From Rhizobiaceae bacterium (GTDB taxonomy: Bacteria; Pseudomonadota; Alphaproteobacteria; Rhizobiales; Rhizobiaceae): DNA of 64,000 nt. The notes under the pieces were generated by a model. The model made no database searches. It saw only the letters and a program-made list of their open reading frames with translations, and was not told the DNA's origin. The stretch spans positions 1-64,000 of the forward strand of contig JANQKQ010000026.1 of assembly GCA_028281105.1 (NCBI GenBank), given 5' to 3'. Below, in pieces: positions 27,791 to 37,040 of this stretch; within the stretch, counting starts at the first letter, position 1, and every line of letters begins with the position of its first letter. The translations under genes and the position numbers were made by a program.

Positions 27791-28405
27791 TCAACCGGCA
27801 ACTGAAGTCGGTGATCCCGAAAACGGACCGCGATTGCCGTGAAAGGCCGGCAGGTCGATATCACAGCGGAAATCGACGGCAATCGTGTCGGCGACCTGCC
27901 GGGCCAACACATTGGCGTCCCCGTTCGCCCTGGCGTCTACATAACCGGCGATACACGAACCCTGGCCCGGCCGCACCGCGACGGTTGAGACCACCAGCAC
28001 CTGGCCGCGATGGTTCGCGTCGGGAGCGCCCGTTTCGGGATTGGCGTTCTCGATAAACCAGCGCAGGATGGCCGCGTGCGGAATGCCGCCCGTGTGGCGC
28101 CACTCGATGGTTTCTCCGACATGGTTGAACTGGGCGAAGCTCTCCCAGCGATTGCCATCCGTCACGTGGCCGTACTGGACCGAATGGCGCAGATCGCCTT
28201 CGGCAAAATGCACCGCGAATTCGCCAAAGCCGGTGCAAAGCATGCTCACACCGGCTTCGTGTTCCACAACCACGACGCAGGCTTCGTCGAAATCCAATTT
28301 GGTGTAGGCGCTTTCGATATCCGCCGCGCGGGTGGTCACGAGACCGAGCGCCAAGACAGCGATCGCACCAATCCCGGCAATCAGGTCCGTGCGCCAGCGA
28401 TTCAT
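27791..28405 (-). CDS. Hypothetical exported protein with four cysteines
   Basis: 204-residue protein with an N-terminal signal or anchor (LIAGIGAIAVLALGLVTTRA). The mature region has four Cys (EACVVV, MLCTG, GSCIAG, FRCDID), compatible with two disulfides in the periplasm. No family was recognised. A TTG nine bases upstream is a weaker start. It lies 14 bases after the YggT-family stop and is probably cotranscribed. Confidence 0.65.
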   Translation of the reverse strand: MNRWRTDLIAGIGAIAVLALGLVTTRAADIESAYTKLDFDEACVVVVEHEAGVSMLCTGFGEFAVHFAEGDLRHSVQYGHVTDGNRWESFAQFNHVGETIEWRHTGGIPHAAILRWFIENANPETGAPDANHRGQVLVVSTVAVRPGQGSCIAGYVDARANGDANVLARQVADTIAVDFRCDIDLPAFHGNRGPFSGSPTSVAG

Positions 28406-28419
28406 TGCGCTCAAGTCGC

Positions 28420-28719
28420 TCAGATGCGCACGCCGAACATCGGCGCCACCGAGGTGGCCAGGAACACGCGAAGGAAGATGATCGCGAAGATCAGCACCAC
28501 CGGTGAAATGTCGATCTGGCCCAGATTAGGCAGAATCCGGCGGATCGGGCCCAACGCCGGCTCGGTCAGCTGGTAGAGGGCCGAGCCTATCGCGGAGACG
28601 AACTGGTTGGACGGATTGATCACCCGAAACGCGAACAGCCAGGAAAACACCGCGCTGGCGATGATGATCCAGATGTAGAAGCTCAGGACCAGATCAATGA
28701 CATAAAATATCGCGAACAT
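28420..28719 (-). CDS. YggT-family membrane protein
   Basis: 99-residue inner-membrane protein with two hydrophobic segments (about residues 1-28 and 70-95) and the conserved central NPSNQFVSAIG, LTEPALGPIRRILP and ISPVVLI. The family is associated with osmotic tolerance and, in some bacteria, membrane organisation at division. The ATG at 28719 is chosen because GGAG lies six bases before it; an in-frame ATG at 28731 would include that site in the coding sequence. Confidence 0.93.
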   Translation of the reverse strand: MFAIFYVIDLVLSFYIWIIIASAVFSWLFAFRVINPSNQFVSAIGSALYQLTEPALGPIRRILPNLGQIDISPVVLIFAIIFLRVFLATSVAPMFGVRI

Positions 28720-28829
28720 GCAGTTCTCCAATTCGGCTTGGAGCTTACCTAGCGTTGGATGAGGATCGCTTCAAGGCGCAACCTGCTCATGGCGCGTGCG
28801 ACGGTCTTTGGAGCCAGTCTGCTTGAGGC

Positions 28830-30164
28830 TCAACTCAGGAATCGCTCCTCGAACGGAAACGACGTCAGGTCCTCGATGCCGTCCTCGGTGATCAGCACCT
28901 GCTGCTCGAGCTTGACCCCTTCCCGGCCGCCTACCGCACCCACATAGGATTCGACGCACAGCACCATGCCGGGCAGGATCGTGTGGTCGTAGCCCCAGGC
29001 GGGCTGGTCGATGGGATAATAGATCGACGGATACTCGTCGCACAGGCCTACCCCATGCACCATCACGCCGTAGCGCTGCGGCAGGAACTCCTCCGTCAGC
29101 GTGTTGGCCTGGGCCGTAAACTCGAAGAAACCCATGCCCGGACGAATCAACGCCATGTTGTCGCGAACCTGCTCGTAGGCAGTCTGGTAAAGCCTCTTCT
29201 GCTCGCCCGTCGGTTCGCCGTCGCCCACCAGCCAGGCGCGGGAGATGTCGCAGCACATGCCGTAGGGGCCGACGAGATCGGTGTCGAACGAGACAATGTC
29301 GCCGTCTTCCATGATGCGCGGGCCGCATTCCTGGAACCACGGATTGGTGCGCGGACCGGACGCCAGGATGCGGGTCTCGATCCATTCGCCGCCATGCTTG
29401 ATGTTTTCCGCGTGCAGGATCGACCAAAGCTCGTTCTCGCTCATGCCGGCTCGCGTTTCGCGATGCATCTGCCACATCGCCAGCTCGCACGAATGAATGG
29501 CGCATTTCATCGCCTTGATGTCATCGGGCCCCTTGATCGAGCGCGCAATCTCGGTGACTTCCTGACCTTCCTTCGGCTCGATGCCGACCGCCCGCAACGC
29601 GTCCAGGCCGGCGGGCTCGATCCGGTCGATGGCAAGCCGCCGGTTGTCGCCGCAGTGTTCGCGCATCAAATCGTCGAGCTCGGCCGCGAATTTGGCCGCC
29701 TGCTCGTCGGTGCGGTCACCTGATAGAAAGTAGAAAAAGCCCATGCCGCTGCGCACCTCGCGCACCAGCGGCAGGTGGGCGGAAAGATGTTCGCCGCCGG
29801 GAAAGTCCCAAAGCGTGATGTGCCCGTCGGCGGAGACGAAACACGCGCGCGACGGGTTGTGCATGATCCAGACCTGCATGTTGGTCGAATCGGTCACGTA
29901 GCGGATGTTGAGCGGATCGAAGCACAACAGCCCGCCATAGTCGTGGCGGGCGAGTTCGCCGGTGATGCGTGACAGCCGGAAGCGCCGCATCGCGTCGAGA
30001 TTGGGGGCTTCCAGCCCGGCTTTGGCCCAGGCCTCGAAAGCAATCGTCGTCGGGCCGATCTCCACCCGGTCGTTATCGTCCGGCGTTCCGTCGGGCTTGA
30101 GCCGCGGCCGCCGCGATGGATCGATCTTGCGGTTGGACGTGGAATAGGGACTGATCTCGTTCAT
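28830..30164 (-). CDS. dddP: DddP-type dimethylsulfoniopropionate lyase (M24 fold)
   Basis: 444-residue protein of the M24 peptidase fold. The N-terminal region RKIDPSRR, NDRVEIGPT and FDPLNIRYVTDSTNMQ is characteristic of DddP, not of Xaa-Pro aminopeptidases. The six metal ligands published for DddP (three Asp, one His, two Glu) are all present at Asp294, Asp296, Asp306, His370, Glu405 and Glu420. The enzyme splits DMSP, an algal osmolyte, to dimethyl sulfide and acrylate in the cytoplasm. The ATG at 30164 has AGGAG six bases upstream. No acrylate-processing or DMSP transport gene adjoins it. Confidence 0.9.
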   Translation of the reverse strand: MNEISPYSTSNRKIDPSRRPRLKPDGTPDDNDRVEIGPTTIAFEAWAKAGLEAPNLDAMRRFRLSRITGELARHDYGGLLCFDPLNIRYVTDSTNMQVWIMHNPSRACFVSADGHITLWDFPGGEHLSAHLPLVREVRSGMGFFYFLSGDRTDEQAAKFAAELDDLMREHCGDNRRLAIDRIEPAGLDALRAVGIEPKEGQEVTEIARSIKGPDDIKAMKCAIHSCELAMWQMHRETRAGMSENELWSILHAENIKHGGEWIETRILASGPRTNPWFQECGPRIMEDGDIVSFDTDLVGPYGMCCDISRAWLVGDGEPTGEQKRLYQTAYEQVRDNMALIRPGMGFFEFTAQANTLTEEFLPQRYGVMVHGVGLCDEYPSIYYPIDQPAWGYDHTILPGMVLCVESYVGAVGGREGVKLEQQVLITEDGIEDLTSFPFEERFLS

Positions 30165-30341
30165 CGCCTGCTCCTGCGATTTGCACAAACCCTAGTTGTC
30201 GATCACGGGCGTACCAATGTCCGTTCACGCCATCGCTGTCTCGAATGCGGCGGCGGGCTTTTCGCCTAGGCCGGCAAAATCTACCCCCTCCGGTGGCAAT
30301 TGGATTACAATCACCGGCAACTGCGGCGATGAACGGACATC

Positions 30342-31358
30342 ATGCGGATAGCGATTTTCGGCGCCGGCTCGATCGGCTGTACCATAGGCGGCAAGCTGGC
30401 CGCCGGCGGACTGGAGGTGGATTTTCTCGGCCGCGCCCGGCTCGGCGAGCAGGTTTCGCGGCACGGACTTACGCTTTCGCACCATGCCCACAGCACGGTG
30501 CGGCTGGAGCCCGGGCAGATCGCGTGGCACACCGATCCCGATTGCCTGCGCGAGGCGGCCATGGTTCTGGTTTGCACCAAGAGTACCGATACCGCCGAGG
30601 CTGCGGCGCTGATTGCCCGGCACGCAAGCGACGGTGCTATCGTTGTCAGCCTGCAAAACGGCATCGGCAACGTCGCCACCCTGCGCGACGTGCTCGACGC
30701 AGCGGGCGACGAAAGCCGGGTGCTCGCCGGCATGGTCGGCTTCAACGTGGTGGCGCAGGGCGACGGGCGGTATCATTGCGGCACCGATGGCGACATCGTC
30801 GTCGAGAACCATGCGCGAGCACGCGACCTGGTGGCCAGCCTGCGCCGCTGCGGATTCTCTGCCCACACCAGCGACCGCATCGAGGCGGTCCAGTGGGGCA
30901 AGCTGTTGATGAACCTGAACAACGCCATCAACGTGCTCGCCGGCGTACCGCTGCGTGAGCAGTTGATGGATCGCGACTGCCGTCACGCCCTGGCGTTGTC
31001 GGTGGAGGAAGGGCTAACGGTCCTGCGCGCGGCAAACATCACGCCGGCGCGGGTGGGTCGAGTTCGCCCGACGCTGATCCCCACCATCCTGCGCCTGCCC
31101 GACTTCGCGTTCGCGCTGGTCGCCCGCTCGATGCTCAAAATCGACGCCCAGGCGCGTTCATCCATGTGGGAGGACTTGGAACGCGGCCGCACTTCCGAGA
31201 TCGATTTCCTCAACGGCGCGATCACCTTTCTGGGCCGGCGCGCCGGCGTGGAGACCCGGGTCAACGAAACGATCATTATCGAGGTCAAGAAGGCGTTCGA
31301 GGCCGGCAAGTCGCCGCGAATGACGGGTGCGCAGATGTTGCGCATGCTGGGCGAATAG
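30342..31358 (+). CDS. panE: 2-dehydropantoate 2-reductase
   Basis: 338-residue ketopantoate reductase of coenzyme A synthesis. The Rossmann motif is IFGAGSIGCTIGG, the catalytic Lys is in QWGKLLMNLNNAINVL, and SSMWEDLERGRTSEID carries the substrate-binding Ser and Glu. Several paralogues of this family act on other 2-oxo acids, so the substrate is probable, not certain. Divergent from dddP across 177 bases. Confidence 0.88.
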   Translation: MRIAIFGAGSIGCTIGGKLAAGGLEVDFLGRARLGEQVSRHGLTLSHHAHSTVRLEPGQIAWHTDPDCLREAAMVLVCTKSTDTAEAAALIARHASDGAIVVSLQNGIGNVATLRDVLDAAGDESRVLAGMVGFNVVAQGDGRYHCGTDGDIVVENHARARDLVASLRRCGFSAHTSDRIEAVQWGKLLMNLNNAINVLAGVPLREQLMDRDCRHALALSVEEGLTVLRAANITPARVGRVRPTLIPTILRLPDFAFALVARSMLKIDAQARSSMWEDLERGRTSEIDFLNGAITFLGRRAGVETRVNETIIIEVKKAFEAGKSPRMTGAQMLRMLGE

Positions 31359-31492
31359 ACCGGTGCAGCCGGCACGGTCGCTTGTGACGCAAATGACATA
31401 TTGAGTTCCTAATAGGTGGATGAGGAGGCCGATTCGGCCGACGTCCGGCAGCCGAGCCGATACCGGCGGCGGCGCGGCCCCAACGGAGAAAC

Positions 31493-32380
31493 ATGACCAC
31501 CATGCGAGGCAATCTCTCGGTTCTGGCTGCCGTTCGTCATGCAGCCCGACTTGGCCGCAAGAGCGATCTGGAAGCGGACGCTCTGGGTCGCATGGGCGAC
31601 CTGGAAGTGCACCTGGCGCGAACGCGCAAGCAGGTGCGCCAGGCCCAGGCCGTGCGCTACGATGTGTTCTGCACCGAAATGTCGGCCGGAGCCGACCCGC
31701 TGGGCCATGCGGCCAGGCTCGACCGGGACCGCTTCGATGCGCATTGCGGACATCTCATCATGGTCGACACCGTCGCACCGCCGCTGCCGCGGACCGGGCG
31801 GACCATCGGCACCTGTCGTATCCTGACCGCCGACCGCGCCAATTCCGCGGGCGGGTACTACTCGCAGGGCGAGTTCGATTTGTCGCGCCTGCTTGCGCGC
31901 AACGACGACCTGCGGATCATGGAACTGGGGCGTTCGTGCATCCTGCCCGCCTACCGCCATCAGCGAACCGTCGAGCTGATGTGGCACGGCATCTGGTCGT
32001 GTGCGCTGGCCAGCCGAACCCGGGCGATGATCGGCTGCGCCTCCTTTCAAGGCGTCGATCCAACCCGGCACGCCGCGCCGCTGAGACTGCTCGCTGAGAT
32101 CGCCGCCGCGCCGCACGAATGGCGGGTCGCCGCCAGATCCGACATGGAGAGCGTCGAACTGACGGACCTGGCCGCGGCCGACCTCGACCGGAAGGCGGCC
32201 ATGCGGGCACTGCCCCCGCTTGTCCGCGGTTATCTGCGCCTGGGCGCGGTGGTCTCTGGGCATGCGGTGATCGATCGCCGGTTCGGCACCACAGACGTGC
32301 TCATCATTCTGCCGGTCGAGCGCATCTCGCGGCGCTATCTGAAACATTTCGGTCCGGCCGCCGAACGACACTCGCTCTAA
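31493..32380 (+). CDS. olsB: GNAT-fold acyltransferase, OlsB-type ornithine N-acyltransferase
   Basis: 295-residue protein of the hemolysin-like/OlsB group. Recognised segments are RYDVFCTEM near residue 55, RLDRDRFDAHCGHL, GTCRIL and MELGRSCILPAYR, with GNAT core features. OlsB forms 3-hydroxyacyl-ornithine, the first step of ornithine lipids, phosphorus-free membrane lipids used under phosphate limitation. The partner olsA acyltransferase is not next to it, a common arrangement in rhizobia. GGAG precedes the ATG by four bases. Confidence 0.82.
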   Translation: MTTMRGNLSVLAAVRHAARLGRKSDLEADALGRMGDLEVHLARTRKQVRQAQAVRYDVFCTEMSAGADPLGHAARLDRDRFDAHCGHLIMVDTVAPPLPRTGRTIGTCRILTADRANSAGGYYSQGEFDLSRLLARNDDLRIMELGRSCILPAYRHQRTVELMWHGIWSCALASRTRAMIGCASFQGVDPTRHAAPLRLLAEIAAAPHEWRVAARSDMESVELTDLAAADLDRKAAMRALPPLVRGYLRLGAVVSGHAVIDRRFGTTDVLIILPVERISRRYLKHFGPAAERHSL

Positions 32381-32482
32381 CCGGCGTTTTCCTTGCCAAT
32401 TGCAACCCGGTAGGCGATCCTTGCGCTGATCCAGTTCAGCTTGCCGCTTAGCTCACGCGCGGCATTTCGGGGATTTGACCGG

Positions 32483-35185
32483 TTGCACGACCAGACCGCA
32501 TCAGGCGCCACGGCCAAAGTGACGCCCATGATGGAGCAGTATATCGAAATCAAGTCGGCCAACCCCGACATGCTGCTGTTCTATCGCATGGGCGATTTCT
32601 ATGAGCTGTTCTTCGACGACGCCGAAGTCGCCTCGCGCGCGCTCGGCATCGCGCTCACCAAGCGCGGCAAGCATCGCGGCGCCGACATCCCCATGTGCGG
32701 CGTACCGGTGCACGCGGCGGAAGACTATCTGCAGAAACTGATCGCACTGGGCCACCGCGTGGCTGTGTGCGAGCAGATGGAGGACCCGGCGGCCGCGCGC
32801 AAGCGGGGCTCAAAGGCGGTGGTGCGGCGCGACGTGGTTCGGCTGATCACGCCGGGCACGATCACCGAGGACAAGCTGCTCGATCCCTCCCGCTCCAACC
32901 ATCTGGCCGCGCTGGCACGGGTACGCACCGGTGAAGGCGAGGATGATGCGGGGCTTGCCTGGATCGATCTTTCGACCGGCCTGTTCAGGACCACCTCCAC
33001 CAGCGCGGCCTCGCTGGCCGCCGATCTGGCGCGCATCGACGTCAGCGAGCTGGTGGTCGCCGACACACTTTGGGACGATCCGGCCTGGCGCGGGCTCATT
33101 CAACTTCCTCCCGCGGCCATCTCGCCCCAACCGGCCAACCTGTTCGACAGCGCCACGGCGTCGACCCGGATCGCCAACTATTTCGGCGTCGCCACCCTGG
33201 ATGGCTTCGGCCGCTTCCCGCGTCCGGAACTCGCCGCTGCGTCCGCGCTGCTGGCCTATGTCGACAAGACCCAGCTGGGCGAGCGGCCCGCGCTTTCGCG
33301 ACCGATCCGCCAGGCGGCGGATGAAGCGATGTTCGTCGATCCGGCGACGCGCGCGAACCTGGAACTAACCCGCACATTGTCGGGAGAACGCCACGGCAGC
33401 CTGCTCAGGGCAATCGATCATACCGTGACCGGCGCCGGCGCCCGGCTGCTGGCCGAGAGAATGATGAATCCGCTCACCGCCATCGACGCGATCGTTCGCC
33501 GGCTCGATACGGTCTCACGGTTGGTCGACGACCGTGCCCTGGCCGGCGATCTGCGCGAACTGCTGCGCACATGTCCGGACCTCAGCCGGGCGCTGTCGCG
33601 GCTCGCGCTCAACCGTGGCGGTCCTCGGGACCTGGGCTCGATCGCGAAGGCCGCCGGCGTGGTCGCGCAGATGGCGCACCGGCTGGCCGAGATCTCCGAA
33701 CCGGGCGATGAACTGGCCGAGACGCTGAGCCACCTGCGCGCGCTGCCGCAGGAATTGTCAGAAGCCCTCGATGCAGCCCTTGCCGACGATCTGCCGCCCC
33801 ACAGGCGCGACGGCGGCTTCGTGCGCTCCGGCCATCACCGCGAACTCGATGAGCTGCGCCTGTTGCGCGACGAAAGCCGCCGAGTGATCGCCGGCCTGCA
33901 GACCCGCTATGCCGGCGAGGCCGGGGTGAAATCCCTGAAGATCCGCCACAACAACGTGCTCGGCTACTTCATCGAGGTCACCACCGCCAACGCCAAGGCG
34001 CTGACCGGCGAGGAACAGGCCGGCCGCTTCATTCATCGCCAGACGATGGCAAACGCCATGCGGTTCACCACCACGGAACTGGCGGAACTGGAGACCAAGA
34101 TCGCCAACGCCGCAGGCCGGGCGCTCGAGATCGAGTTTGAGATTTTCGACAAACTGGCCGCGCTCGTCGTCGATGCGCGCGAGCCGATCACCGCGGCGGC
34201 GGGCGCGATCGCGCGCATCGATGTGGGCGCATCGAACGCCGAACTGGCGGTCGCGCGCAATTACTGCCGGCCCAGGGTCGACGACAGCCTGGCCTTCGAC
34301 GTGCGTGGCGGGCGCCATCCCGTCGTCGAACAGATGCTGGCCCGCGAGGTCGGCAACCCGTTCGTCGCCAACGATTGCGACATCGGGCCGGGCGAGAACG
34401 CGGAACTGGGCCGCATCTGGCTGATCACCGGGCCGAACATGGGCGGCAAATCCACCTTCCTGCGCCAGAACGCACTGATCGCGCTGCTGGCGCAGATGGG
34501 CTCCTTCGTACCGGCGACCAGTGCCCATATCGGCGTGGTCGATCGGCTCTTCTCCAGGGTGGGTGCGGCGGACGATCTGGCCCGCGGTCGATCCACCTTC
34601 ATGGTGGAGATGGTCGAGACCGCGTCGATCCTCAATCAGGCGGGTGAGCGCTCGCTGGTCATTCTCGATGAGATCGGCCGCGGCACCGCGACGCTCGACG
34701 GTTTGTCGATCGCATGGGCCGCGATCGAACATCTGCACGAAGTCAATCGCTCGCGTGCGCTGTTCGCCACTCACTATCACGAACTCACCGCACTGGCAGA
34801 GCCGCTGGTCCGCCTTTCCAACGTCACCATGAAGGTCAAGGAATGGCGCGGCGAAGTGGTGTTCCTGCACGAGGTGGTGGCCGGCGCCGCCGACCGGTCC
34901 TACGGCATCCAGGTCGCACGGCTCGCCGGCCTGCCCGAGGCGGTGACCGAGCGCGCGCGCGACGTGCTCGACCAGTTGGAAAGTGCCGACCGGCAGTCGG
35001 CGGCGGCCAAGACCATCGACGACCTGCCGCTGTTTTCCGCACAACCTGCCCAGGCGCCCGCCAGACAGGCAGACGATGAATTGCGCTCCGCCTTGACTGA
35101 CCTTGCGCCGGACGAGCTGACGCCGCGCGAGGCGCTGCAGAAACTGTATGAGTGGAAGGCGAAGTTCAGCGGCGAGCGTAGTTAG
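32483..35185 (+). CDS. mutS: DNA mismatch repair ATPase MutS
   Basis: About 900 residues; mismatch-recognition protein. The Phe-x-Glu mismatch motif is in [11 protein letters not shown], Walker A is [13 protein letters not shown], Walker [16 protein letters not shown], and FATHYHEL is the H-motif. The start is uncertain: TTG at 32483 with GGGGA nine bases upstream keeps the short N-terminal extension before TPMMEQY seen in alphaproteobacterial MutS. ATG at 32528 lacks a ribosome site, and the open frame goes back to 32441. No mutL nearby. Confidence 0.96.
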   Translation: MHDQTASGATAKVTPMMEQYIEIKSANPDMLLFYRMGDFYELFFDDAEVASRALGIALTKRGKHRGADIPMCGVPVHAAEDYLQKLIALGHRVAVCEQMEDPAAARKRGSKAVVRRDVVRLITPGTITEDKLLDPSRSNHLAALARVRTGEGEDDAGLAWIDLSTGLFRTTSTSAASLAADLARIDVSELVVADTLWDDPAWRGLIQLPPAAISPQPANLFDSATASTRIANYFGVATLDGFGRFPRPELAAASALLAYVDKTQLGERPALSRPIRQAADEAMFVDPATRANLELTRTLSGERHGSLLRAIDHTVTGAGARLLAERMMNPLTAIDAIVRRLDTVSRLVDDRALAGDLRELLRTCPDLSRALSRLALNRGGPRDLGSIAKAAGVVAQMAHRLAEISEPGDELAETLSHLRALPQELSEALDAALADDLPPHRRDGGFVRSGHHRELDELRLLRDESRRVIAGLQTRYAGEAGVKSLKIRHNNVLGYFIEVTTANAKALTGEEQAGRFIHRQTMANAMRFTTTELAELETKIANAAGRALEIEFEIFDKLAALVVDAREPITAAAGAIARIDVGASNAELAVARNYCRPRVDDSLAFDVRGGRHPVVEQMLAREVGNPFVANDCDIGPGENAELGRIWLITGPNMGGKSTFLRQNALIALLAQMGSFVPATSAHIGVVDRLFSRVGAADDLARGRSTFMVEMVETASILNQAGERSLVILDEIGRGTATLDGLSIAWAAIEHLHEVNRSRALFATHYHELTALAEPLVRLSNVTMKVKEWRGEVVFLHEVVAGAADRSYGIQVARLAGLPEAVTERARDVLDQLESADRQSAAAKTIDDLPLFSAQPAQAPARQADDELRSALTDLAPDELTPREALQKLYEWKAKFSGERS

Positions 35186-35238
35186 AGCGGCCTGGCGGCG
35201 GCGTACCCGACAACCAGCATGAGGGAGCAGAAGCCAAC

Positions 35239-35931
35239 ATGATCGCGAAAGATGCCCTGGCCTACGAGCCGATCGCTCTGCCCGATCGTTCCGAACTCGA
35301 CGATGGCGAGATGGCGGATGCGGCCCAGGCCTTCTACGACAAGATGCGACGCCGACACACCGTGCGCGATTTCTCGCCGCGCCCCGTTCCGCGTCAGATC
35401 ATCGAATCATGCATCCAGACCGCCGGCACCGCGCCAAGCGGCGCCAACCATCAGCCGTGGTATTTCGTTGCCACGTCGAACGCCGATTTCAAGCACCGCA
35501 TCCGGTTGGCCGCCGAGGAAGAGGAGCAGCATTTCTACGAGGCCGGGGCCGGCGATGAATGGCTGCGCGCGCTCGAGCCGATCGGCACCAACGCGCACAA
35601 GCCGCATCTCGACTTGGCGCCGTGGCTGATCGTCGTCTTCGCCCAGCGATGGGGCGAGTTCGAGGACGGCGCCCGCTACAAGAATTATTACGTTCCCGAA
35701 AGCGTCGGCATCGCCACCGGCTTCCTGATCGCCGCGCTCCACCATGCCGGGCTGGCTTCGCTAACCCACACACCCAATCCGATGAAGTTCCTAAACCCAA
35801 TGCTCGGCCGGCCAAGATCGGAAAAGCCGGTCATGATCATCGCCACCGGCCATCCCGCTGACGATGCCACGGTTCCCGCCTCCGCAAAGTGGAAGAAACC
35901 CCTGGAAGAGATACTGAGTGTAGTCGAGTAG
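35239..35931 (+). CDS. Nitroreductase-fold flavoprotein, iodotyrosine deiodinase type
   Basis: 230-residue FMN protein of the nitroreductase superfamily. RRRHTVRDFS binds FMN phosphate, TAGTAPSGANHQPW is the characteristic iodotyrosine deiodinase (IYD) segment, and the C terminus has LGRPRSEKPVMIIATGHP. The IYD zwitterion-binding triad is complete: Glu96, Tyr100 and Lys121, with the 4- and 21-residue spacings of the animal enzyme. Bacterial homologues reductively dehalogenate halotyrosines or related halophenols. There is no membrane anchor, unlike the mammalian form. It follows mutS after 53 bases but is functionally unrelated. Confidence 0.85.
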   Translation: MIAKDALAYEPIALPDRSELDDGEMADAAQAFYDKMRRRHTVRDFSPRPVPRQIIESCIQTAGTAPSGANHQPWYFVATSNADFKHRIRLAAEEEEQHFYEAGAGDEWLRALEPIGTNAHKPHLDLAPWLIVVFAQRWGEFEDGARYKNYYVPESVGIATGFLIAALHHAGLASLTHTPNPMKFLNPMLGRPRSEKPVMIIATGHPADDATVPASAKWKKPLEEILSVVE

Positions 35932-35979
35932 CCGCGGATTCCGCCATCAAGCAGCCCGTCAACAGGACGGAGCACGATA

Positions 35980-36008
35980 TTGACGTTTACGAAAACGTAA
36001 GCGATTAT
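35980..36008 (+). promoter_or_regulatory. Promoter with embedded palindromic operator upstream of the thioesterase pair
   Basis: TTGACG (35980-35985) and GATTAT (36003-36008) are 17 bases apart. The spacer overlaps a dyad, ACGTTT-ACGA-AAACGT (35983-35998), with six perfect inverted base pairs. A regulator bound there would cover the promoter. The layout resembles, from memory, operators of acyl-CoA-responsive regulators such as LiuR, but no regulator gene adjoins. Its position argues against an ATG start at 36007 for the next gene. Confidence 0.5.
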
Positions 36009-36093
36009 GCTACGACACCAATATCCTGGTGCCGTATCGGCCGCGACCGTCCCGGTCGACTTCAACCAATTGCACCACCAGCAAGGCAAACCG

Positions 36094-36657
36094 GTGAGCG
36101 GACACAAATCCTCCCTACTGGCCGATCGCACAGGCCGACGAACCGGCTCCACCGGGACGCCCGCGTCAACCGCCGACCAGAAGGCTAAACCGCGCCCGCA
36201 TCTGGCGCAGCTGTTCTTCTCCGCCAAACACCCGCTGCTATCGGCATTTCATTTCGAGTTCATCCGCACCGATCGCGATCATCTGGCGACCCGGCTTGAA
36301 GCGCCGGAGCAGTTTGTCGCCGATGAGACGAGGGGAGAGCTTCACACGGGATTTCACACGCTGATTCTGGATACGGTGATGGGTGGCACGGTGCTGGGAT
36401 CACTCGAGCAGCCGCAGCCGATCGCTACCATCAAGCTGACGACCCAGCATTGCGGGCGCATCTTGGTCGGACAGACCATCGTGTGCGCCGGCGCGCTGCA
36501 AGGCGTACGCAACGGCGTCGCTTATGTGCACGGCGAAGTGCGCACCGAACCCGGCGATGAGCTGATCGCGACCGCGGTCGGTACTTTCATGATCGGCACC
36601 CGGGCAGTGCCGCTCGACGGAAGCTCGCCCGGCCCCAGCATGGGGCTTAGGCGATGA
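36094..36657 (+). CDS. PaaI-like hotdog thioesterase (first of a pair)
   Basis: 187-residue hotdog-fold protein. The helix region HTGFHTLILDTVMGG and the strand ATIKLTTQHCGRILVG followed by VHGEVRTEPGDELIATAVGTFMI are typical of PaaI/acyl-CoA thioesterase family members, although the usual catalytic Asp/Asn positions differ (HTGFHTLILDTVMG). The GTG at 36094 has AAGG seven bases upstream; an ATG at 36007 would sit inside the predicted promoter. Translationally coupled to the second hotdog gene (ATGA). Confidence 0.78.
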   Translation: MSGHKSSLLADRTGRRTGSTGTPASTADQKAKPRPHLAQLFFSAKHPLLSAFHFEFIRTDRDHLATRLEAPEQFVADETRGELHTGFHTLILDTVMGGTVLGSLEQPQPIATIKLTTQHCGRILVGQTIVCAGALQGVRNGVAYVHGEVRTEPGDELIATAVGTFMIGTRAVPLDGSSPGPSMGLRR

Positions 36658-37040
36658 CCCCGGTTTCCGGCCCTCTGGGTGATTGGCTGCCTGTCGAGCG
36701 GGTAAGCGCAGACGAACCGCGTTTTCGCATGCGCTTCGGCGAACACCACATCGGCAACCCGATGATACGCGCGGTGCATGGCGGCGTCTCGGCGGCGGTA
36801 ATCGAAGCAGTCGCCCAGGCGGCCGCTCGCCACGAACTCGGCGAAGCCGTCGACGTCGAACTGGTTTCGTCGTCGATCGACTATCTACGCGTCACCAAAG
36901 ACACCGACTTGCACGCCAAAGCCGTCACCGCGCGAACCGGCCGGCGGCTGGCCTTCGTCGACGTGTGGTGCTGGCAGGATGACGAAGATACCCCGGTCGT
37001 GCGCGGCACCTGCACGCTGCGGATTCAGGCAGCGACCTGA
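36654..37040 (+). CDS. PaaI-like hotdog thioesterase (second of a pair)
   Basis: 128-residue hotdog-fold protein. HGGVSAAVIEAVAQAAA is the central hotdog helix with the HGG motif typical of PaaI-like thioesterases, and SIDYLRVTKDTDLHAKAV is the following strand pair. It starts in the stop of the first hotdog gene; the two could form a hetero-oligomer. The substrate is probably an acyl-CoA. Its end overlaps the convergent ogt gene by 16 bases. Confidence 0.85.
   Translation: MTPVSGPLGDWLPVERVSADEPRFRMRFGEHHIGNPMIRAVHGGVSAAVIEAVAQAAARHELGEAVDVELVSSSIDYLRVTKDTDLHAKAVTARTGRRLAFVDVWCWQDDEDTPVVRGTCTLRIQAAT

Noticed and set aside
31422-31445. GGCCGA-T-TCGGCC palindrome before olsB
   Set aside because: Short GC palindromes are expected at this base composition, and it aligns with no promoter element.
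36007-36093. Upstream ATG start for the first hotdog thioesterase
   Set aside because: It would lie inside the predicted -10 region, and the added residues are unlike the family; GTG 36094 has a proper ribosome site.
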